Positions 7,501 through 10,162 of a stretch of 10,162 nucleotides of DNA are shown here, one piece after another (within the stretch, counting starts at the first letter, position 1; every line of letters starts with the position of its first letter). The stretch is taken from NCBI GenBank assembly GCA_019454915.1, contig JACFNM010000114.1, forward strand, positions 1 to 10,162, written 5' to 3'. A program made the translations under genes and the position numbers. Source of the stretch: Chitinophagaceae bacterium (GTDB lineage Bacteria; Bacteroidota; Bacteroidia; Chitinophagales; Chitinophagaceae). The notes beneath the pieces were generated by a model. The model saw only the letters and a program-made list of their open reading frames with translations. It searched no databases and was not told the origin of the DNA.

Positions 7501-7644
7501 GATATGAAATTATTATTCGCGGAGGAAGTGGATCAGGTTCTTAAGGAAAAAATAATCTACACCAACAGGCTTACAGCCGGAACCTATTTCGTACGGATCA
7601 CCACCGGAAAGAATCGTTATGTGCAGAAACTGATTAAGCTGTAA
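4570..7644 (+). CDS. Secreted M43 zinc metalloprotease with T9SS sorting domain
   Basis: The 1024-residue protein starts with a signal peptide (MKNIITTLCWMLIINASAFSQ, cleavage likely near 21). A pappalysin/cytophagalysin-like M43 catalytic domain spans about 75-340. Its zinc motif is HEIGHAFSLYH (235-245), with ligands His235, His239, His245 and catalytic Glu236. GDMVDDTDP follows, then the Met-turn NFMSYTNCYTLFTPGQKER with Met305. Serine replaces the usual metzincin glycine at the eighth zinc-motif position. A beta-rich segment (about 355-475) comes next. After it, a module with KTQILYRYDEL and a GW-F-F-PF-WDGT-N-CF pattern (about 490-670) is common in secreted Bacteroidota proteins. A further beta region follows, then an FN3-like LPVDWLNF module (845-940). 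The end is a type A T9SS domain (about 947-1024) with RLYPVPARDYF and a final TAGTYFVRI...VQKLIKL strand. It is probably exported by Sec, crosses the outer membrane by T9SS and degrades extracellular protein; substrates are unknown. Confidence 0.93.
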   Translation: MKNIITTLCWMLIINASAFSQPVCGFDQANATLRKVDANFAGKLLQNETKIFDVIQQRKPGKHLRVYQEDVLTIPVVVHVLHTGDSVGTSNNPSDAQILAAIEYLNAVYSGTYPSLTPSGSDAAGDIGLRFVMARRDPDCNPTSGINRVDMSANADYVANGATNIDSDKDRAMKEPIAWDRSSYYNVYLVNKINGQDETSAQFTAGYAYFPTMNIVDGTVMLGSQMKPGSKTLVHEIGHAFSLYHTFYGSSANDKCPVGKGDMVDDTDPVSYNITPDGKVDFTCRTGNNPCINKPYNIRTESNFMSYTNCYTLFTPGQKERIKASMLLEERNSLYLSNGALAPHETPDCPPKINFDVSEIRLMKITSDVTGCAKYKDYQFNLTIGGDPLEDATVTLYVDSASDAIENGDFSFPEGNIVVFHAGSVSPASFKIRLFNNASTKTPRLLKLGFTVDAGEGIAEKGTANIFMKIVIQPADYSPVVPGEKAVADVGVFSNRIINAKIFNAALLKQKTQILYRYDELSGAGIPSSGAITGVGFFLEKKSNRPLKDVRINLAQTELTNLARDGGVQYANNMTNVLHLDTYTTIDGWNMFNFDQPFAWDGTRNIAIELCFNNGSTGTGSADIIHAYTDGSDVDAGNMIEDETIDCTKNFSLINFYLNGVKPIVIFDYSLPGNEVVSAVSESTEEYLGPYDEVFFYDTTSQRKIIAGIKNLTSWDYGCTKVRIDRAGNDAANFSYTAVGQYVARKTFFVEPQNHNDSGKYEIKLYYTGNEKRGFESATGKNWENISIIKTKVPVSSGPAEIIGRENISINTEVTLENFGNDYIVSGIFGNGLSGFTVGTVDAALPVDWLNFQVAETEGGVRLNWTTTNEQDNSFFEVQQSTDGINFTPVTILPAKGGENIETDYTYVYLTSLTGKLLFRIKQVDYDGKQSFSQVKMISLLNNADDMPRLYPVPARDYFCIDFKKAISHVYIEILSSDMKLLFAEEVDQVLKEKIIYTNRLTAGTYFVRITTGKNRYVQKLIKL

Positions 7645-7669
7645 CCTTTCCTGAAACGATTGGAAAACA

Positions 7670-9070
7670 TTATTTAATGTAGCCCAAAATTTTCAACATG
7701 CTTTGTGCGGATTGTTCTTTAGCGTACACCCAGTCTACTAACTTTCCGTTTTTGTCTTCTTCGATAATGATGTGTTTGGGAGACGGAATCAGGCAGTGTT
7801 TAATTCCACCGTATCCGCTTATCTGATCCTGATAAGCGCCGGTGTGAAAAAAGCCCAGATACAAGGGTTCGCCATTAACAATTTTTGGCAAAAATACCTC
7901 ATTGATGTGCTCTTCAGAGTCGTAATAGTCATGGCTATCACAGGTCATGCCTCCCAGTACCACCCGTTGGTATTCTTCGTCCCATTTGTTGATGGGTAAT
8001 AGTAAAAACCGTTCTCCGATTCCCCAGGTATCCGGTAAGGTAGTAATGAAGGAAGAATCAATCATATACCAGGTTTCCCGGTCATTTTGTACCTTTTGAC
8101 CCAGTACGCTATAAATATGTGCCATGCTTTCGCCTACGGTGAAGCTGCCGAATTCGGTATAGATATTGGGCATCGGAACTTTGGCTTTTTTGCAGGCGTT
8201 TTTGATATTCCTGACAATCTCGTTAATCATGAACTGATAATCGTATTCAAAGCCCAGGGAATGCTTGATAGGAAATCCGCCACCGATATTAATGGAATCC
8301 AGTTCAGGACAAATCTTTTTAAGCTGGCAATAGAGATGAATGATTTTATTTAGTTCACTCCAATAGTATATATCATCCTTAATTCCTTTGTTTAGGAAAA
8401 TATGGAGCATTTTCAGTTGAAACTTGTCTTCGTTGCCTTCAATTTTATCTACATAAAATTCTAAGATGTCCCGGGCTCTCATACCCAAACGCGAGGTATA
8501 AAACGGAAAAGTAGGTTCTTCTTCCGCTGCTACCCGTATACCCAGTTTGAAAGGAACCTTTACGGAGCGACGGTAAGCATCCAGTTCATCTTTATTGTCC
8601 AGAACCGGAATGACATTCTTAAAACCGTTGTTTAATAAGCGGGCGATGCGGGAGGTATAATTTTTTTGCTTAAAACCGTTGCAAATGATATGGATATCCT
8701 TGGTTATTTTGCGCTTTTCATAGAGCCGGTTGATGATTTCTATATCATAGGCATAAGATGTCTCCAGGTGTATCTCATGTTTCAGCGCTTCTTCCACGAT
8801 GAAGGCAAAGTGCGAACTCTTGGTGCAGTAGCAATAAAAATATTTTCCTTCATAGCGGTATTTTTTGAAGGCTTCCTTAAACATTTTTTTTGCTTTATTG
8901 ATCTGCATCCCAATCTTGGGCAAATACGTAAGCTTTAAAGGCGTACCATATTTATCAATAAGCGCTTTCAGGTCTATTTCATTAAATCGGAGATAACCAT
9001 CCTTTACGTCAAAACCTTCCTGCGGAAAGTAGAAGGTTTGTTTCACCAGGTCGGTGTATGATTTGTTCAT
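7670..9070 (-). CDS. speA: Biosynthetic arginine decarboxylase, short Bacteroidota form
   Basis: This 466-residue protein is a fold-type III, PLP-dependent decarboxylase. It resembles the short arginine decarboxylases of Bacteroidota, which make agmatine, the entry to polyamine synthesis. The alanine-racemase-like barrel begins with the PLP lysine, Lys84 in FYCYCTKSSHF. The phosphate-binding glycines are INIGGGFP (260-267) and the pyridine-binding acidic motif is TEFGSFTVGES (305-315). The beta-sandwich domain supplies the partner-subunit cysteine in GGMTCDSHDYYD (Cys377) and GAYQ (411-414). It lacks the long insertions of the roughly 630-660-residue E. coli-type SpeA. EFGS in place of the common E-P/S-G-R motif is a marked variant, though it appears to be the rule in this branch. 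No agmatinase or agmatine deiminase gene is adjacent. Its own promoter lies upstream. Ornithine, diaminopimelate and carboxynorspermidine decarboxylases share the fold, so substrate is inferred from resemblance. Confidence 0.85.
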   Translation of the reverse strand: MNKSYTDLVKQTFYFPQEGFDVKDGYLRFNEIDLKALIDKYGTPLKLTYLPKIGMQINKAKKMFKEAFKKYRYEGKYFYCYCTKSSHFAFIVEEALKHEIHLETSYAYDIEIINRLYEKRKITKDIHIICNGFKQKNYTSRIARLLNNGFKNVIPVLDNKDELDAYRRSVKVPFKLGIRVAAEEEPTFPFYTSRLGMRARDILEFYVDKIEGNEDKFQLKMLHIFLNKGIKDDIYYWSELNKIIHLYCQLKKICPELDSINIGGGFPIKHSLGFEYDYQFMINEIVRNIKNACKKAKVPMPNIYTEFGSFTVGESMAHIYSVLGQKVQNDRETWYMIDSSFITTLPDTWGIGERFLLLPINKWDEEYQRVVLGGMTCDSHDYYDSEEHINEVFLPKIVNGEPLYLGFFHTGAYQDQISGYGGIKHCLIPSPKHIIIEEDKNGKLVDWVYAKEQSAQSMLKILGYIK

Positions 9071-9110
9071 CTCGTTCTAAGAGCAGTTGAAAGGGTGAGT
9101 AATAAAAATG

Positions 9111-9139
9111 CAAATGTAGTTTTTTGCTATGTTCTCCAA
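9111..9139 (-). promoter_or_regulatory. Arginine decarboxylase promoter
   Basis: On the minus strand TTG (9139-9137) is followed after 18 bp by TACATTTG (9118-9111), an exact match to the Bacteroidota -7 box. Transcription should start near 9104, giving a leader of about 34 nt to the ATG at 9070. The -33 element begins one base after the U-tract of the rplT terminator, so the upstream operon ends exactly where this promoter starts. Confidence 0.65.
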
Positions 9140-9140
9140 T

Positions 9141-9172
9141 AAAAAACCGGTGGTGATTTTTTTCACTACCGG
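9141..9172 (-). terminator. Rho-independent terminator of the rpmI-rplT operon
   Basis: Arms at 9147-9156 (CCGGTGGTGA) and 9163-9172 (TCACTACCGG) form a 10-bp stem with one mismatch and a six-base loop. On the minus strand the hairpin runs straight into six U residues (9146-9141). It is 51 bp past the rplT stop. There is no U-tract on the plus strand, so it works leftward only. Confidence 0.88.
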
Positions 9173-9180
9173 CTAAATCC

Positions 9181-9199
9181 GTCTCTTTCGAAAAGAGAC
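9181..9199 (-). other. Perfect hairpin in the rplT 3' untranslated region
   Basis: GTCTCTTT and AAAGAGAC are perfect 8-bp complements with a three-base loop, 24 bp after the rplT stop and 8 bp before the terminator stem. It has no U-tract of its own. Tandem 3' stems like this may protect mRNA ends from exonucleases or be a processing site; this is inferred from position. Confidence 0.5.
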
Positions 9200-9222
9200 C
9201 TGATTTCTTACGGAAAACCTAT

Positions 9223-9567
9223 CTATTTAACCGAACTAATCAACCTCTTAAAGCTCTCGGGTTCATTCATTGCCAGGTCTGCCAGCACTTTCCGGTCGAG
9301 TTCAATTCCTTTTTCACGTAACTTGAAAATAAACTGCGAATACGTGAAACCCTCTTCGCGGACAGCCGCATTAATACGGGCAATCCAAAGCGCCCGGTAT
9401 TCTCTTTTCTTCAGTTTACGACCTACGTAGCTGTAAGTCAGCCCTTTTTCAACAACGTTTTTGGCAACGGTATATACGTTCTTACGTTTGCCGTAGTAAC
9501 CTTTAGCCGATTTTAATATCTTTTTCCGGCGCGCTTTAGATGCAGCGGAATTTACTGAACGTGGCAT
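9223..9567 (-). CDS. rplT: 50S ribosomal protein L20
   Basis: The 114-residue, strongly basic protein is a full-length bacterial L20, a primary 23S rRNA-binding protein required early in 50S subunit assembly. The N-terminal tail [42 protein letters not shown] is the extended rRNA-threading arm. The globular half carries the typical [29 protein letters not shown] block (about 45-73), then [31 protein letters not shown]. The ATG at 9567 gives the canonical MPR start. It follows rpmI in the conserved L35-L20 order but across a 96-bp spacer with a hairpin, longer than common for this pair. In other bacteria L20 represses its own operon by binding leader RNA; here the mechanism is unknown. Confidence 0.98.
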   Translation of the reverse strand: MPRSVNSAASKARRKKILKSAKGYYGKRKNVYTVAKNVVEKGLTYSYVGRKLKKREYRALWIARINAAVREEGFTYSQFIFKLREKGIELDRKVLADLAMNEPESFKRLISSVK

Positions 9568-9584
9568 AATATTGTGTTTTGAAG

Positions 9585-9610
9585 GTCATCTTCTTTCAAA
9601 GGGAGATGAC
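9585..9610 (-). promoter_or_regulatory. Hairpin in the rpmI-rplT spacer
   Basis: GTCATCT (9585-9591) and AGATGAC (9604-9610) form a perfect 7-bp stem, extendable inside the loop by a short CTT/AAG helix. On the minus strand its 3' side ends 17 bases before the rplT ATG. It lacks a U-tract, so it is not an intrinsic terminator. It could tune L20 translation, act as an L20-binding site or mark a cleavage point; none is shown by sequence alone. Confidence 0.45.
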
Positions 9611-9663
9611 AACTGGTTGTAAATACTTTTTCTTTTCCTGTTAATCAAGTGAAAGACGTCCTT

Positions 9664-9861
9664 TTATTTCAAACGAAGGAGTCGTTTTACGAAGTCCATA
9701 TTGGATGAATGCACCACACCGTCTATCCGCATGGCGCGCTTCCGTTTTTTTGATTTTTTGGTAAGAATGTGACGACGAAAAGATTTTTGATGTGTAATCT
9801 TGCCTGTGGCGGTCACTTTAAACCTTTTCTTTGCGCTGGAATTGGTTTTAACCTTTGGCAT
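9664..9861 (-). CDS. rpmI: 50S ribosomal protein L35
   Basis: The 65-residue, very basic protein is bacterial L35 of normal length. It begins [22 protein letters not shown], the family signature, and continues with the [14 protein letters not shown] stretch; it is a late-binding component of the large subunit, near the exit tunnel. I use the ATG at 9861. A GTG at 9915 is in frame and would add 18 residues ([18 protein letters not shown]) that no L35 has, and that region is the G/C-rich leader. Translation initiation factor gene infC usually precedes rpmI, but no infC-like C-terminus is found in the 300 bp upstream, and a separate promoter is present. The gene is followed by rplT and a shared terminator. 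Confidence 0.97.
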   Translation of the reverse strand: MPKVKTNSSAKKRFKVTATGKITHQKSFRRHILTKKSKKRKRAMRIDGVVHSSNMDFVKRLLRLK

Positions 9862-9984
9862 AAAATGAAAGTATTTAAATGATACCCGTGGGGCGGCGTC
9901 GAACAGACGACACACTTGGCGAGCCTTTGGGGCAATCTACCCACCTGCTGGTTTTGATTCCAATCGGCGGATATTTGTATTTTG
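9862..9984 (-). promoter_or_regulatory. Long G/C-rich leader of rpmI-rplT, candidate ribosomal protein regulatory RNA
   Basis: About 120 nt separate the predicted transcription start from the rpmI ATG, while other leaders here are about 0-60 nt. The middle of it is much richer in G and C than neighbouring intergenic DNA and contains complementary segments. GGG and CCC flank a seven-base loop near 9934-9946. GTCG and CGAC pair around 9899-9912. GTGGG (about 9943) can pair at distance with CCCAC (about 9892). The last 25 nt before the ATG are A/T-rich and open. L20 autoregulation through leader RNA is established in Escherichia coli and Bacillus; an equivalent here is inference. Confidence 0.4.
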
Positions 9985-9989
9985 GGGTG

Positions 9990-10020
9990 CAAAAGTAGGT
10001 AAATTCAATATAGGAAACAA
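9990..10020 (-). promoter_or_regulatory. rpmI-rplT promoter
   Basis: On the minus strand TTG (10020-10018) is followed after 20 bp by TACTTTTG (9997-9990), an exact Bacteroidota -7 box with optimal spacing. This is the best full promoter match in the window, fitting a highly expressed ribosomal protein operon. Confidence 0.68.
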
Positions 10021-10162
10021 CTTTTTTGATTATGGGATTGGAAACCTAATACCCAATTGAAGTGGTTTTAATACGCCGACAGGTACAAGTAGTCCTGCAT
10101 CCGGCTAAGAAAACGATATGAACCGGCAATTAGGCCGGTCGAAGTTAAATATTTTACCGATT
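10021..10162. other. Intergenic end region with one hairpin and no recognised gene
   Basis: This stretch up to the window edge has no recognisable coding sequence. A minus-strand frame is open from the edge for 30 codons to a stop at 10068-10070, but it does not resemble infC or anything I know. AACCGGC (10121-10127) and GCCGGTC (10134-10140) form a 7-bp stem including one G-U pair, with a six-base loop. It could be a terminator for a gene beyond the edge, but neither side has a clean U-tract. Confidence 0.3.

Noticed and set aside
8087..8938. Plus-strand frames of 88-90 codons opposite the arginine decarboxylase
   Set aside because: They lie wholly antisense to a strongly conserved gene and lack their own promoter box or motifs.
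9862..9915. GTG start giving rpmI an 18-residue N-terminal extension
   Set aside because: L35 proteins begin MPKxKT; the extension is unlike any L35 and is translated leader sequence.
10068..10160. 30-codon minus-strand frame at the right edge as the end of infC
   Set aside because: The peptide does not resemble the IF3 C-terminus and ends about 200 bp from rpmI behind a separate promoter.

Overview
The window looks like chromosomal DNA from a member of the Bacteroidota, most likely a Chitinophagaceae/Sphingobacteriia-type organism. Three things support this. A large secreted metalloprotease ends in a type IX secretion (Por) sorting domain. Most genes are preceded by the Bacteroidota promoter box TAnnTTTG rather than a sigma70 -10 box, and starts have A/T-rich upstreams without clear Shine-Dalgarno sequences. 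The decarboxylase and CorA proteins also have the sequence flavour of Bacteroidota homologues. This is mostly housekeeping DNA; I see no transposase, CRISPR array, phage gene or defence cluster.

Layout, left to right. 1-123 (+): probable C-terminal tail of a membrane protein cut by the window edge. 138-1127 (-): meso-diaminopimelate dehydrogenase (ddh). 1274-2212 (-): CorA-type Mg2+/divalent cation channel. 2289-3074 (-): diaminopimelate epimerase (dapF). 3165-4040 (-): uridine phosphorylase-like nucleoside phosphorylase. 4102-4172 (+): tRNA-Cys(GCA). 4254-4499 (-): small unrecognised ORF. 4570-7644 (+): secreted M43 (pappalysin/cytophagalysin-like) metalloprotease with T9SS tail. 7670-9070 (-): short, Bacteroidota-type biosynthetic arginine decarboxylase. 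9223-9567 and 9664-9861 (-): ribosomal proteins L20 and L35, behind their own promoter and a long, G/C-rich leader. 9998-10162 holds the upstream half of that promoter, one hairpin and no recognisable gene; infC, the usual neighbour, is not inside the window.

How the parts relate. The minus-strand genes are not one tight operon: gaps of 76-146 bp separate them and dapF, corA, ddh, the decarboxylase and rpmI each have their own TAnnTTTG-like box. ddh and dapF both end in meso-diaminopimelate (lysine and peptidoglycan precursor), by alternative routes, so finding them two genes apart is metabolically notable. rpmI-rplT is closed by a strong Rho-independent terminator whose U-tract lies one base from the -33 element of the decarboxylase promoter. 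The protease and decarboxylase converge with only 25 bp between stop codons.

The best leads for something undescribed are RNA-level and regulatory: the roughly 120-nt rpmI leader, a hairpin in the rpmI-rplT spacer, an 8-bp dyad between the divergent uridine phosphorylase and tRNA-Cys genes, and a promoter placed so close to corA that its mRNA should be leaderless. None of these amounts to a demonstrated new system.
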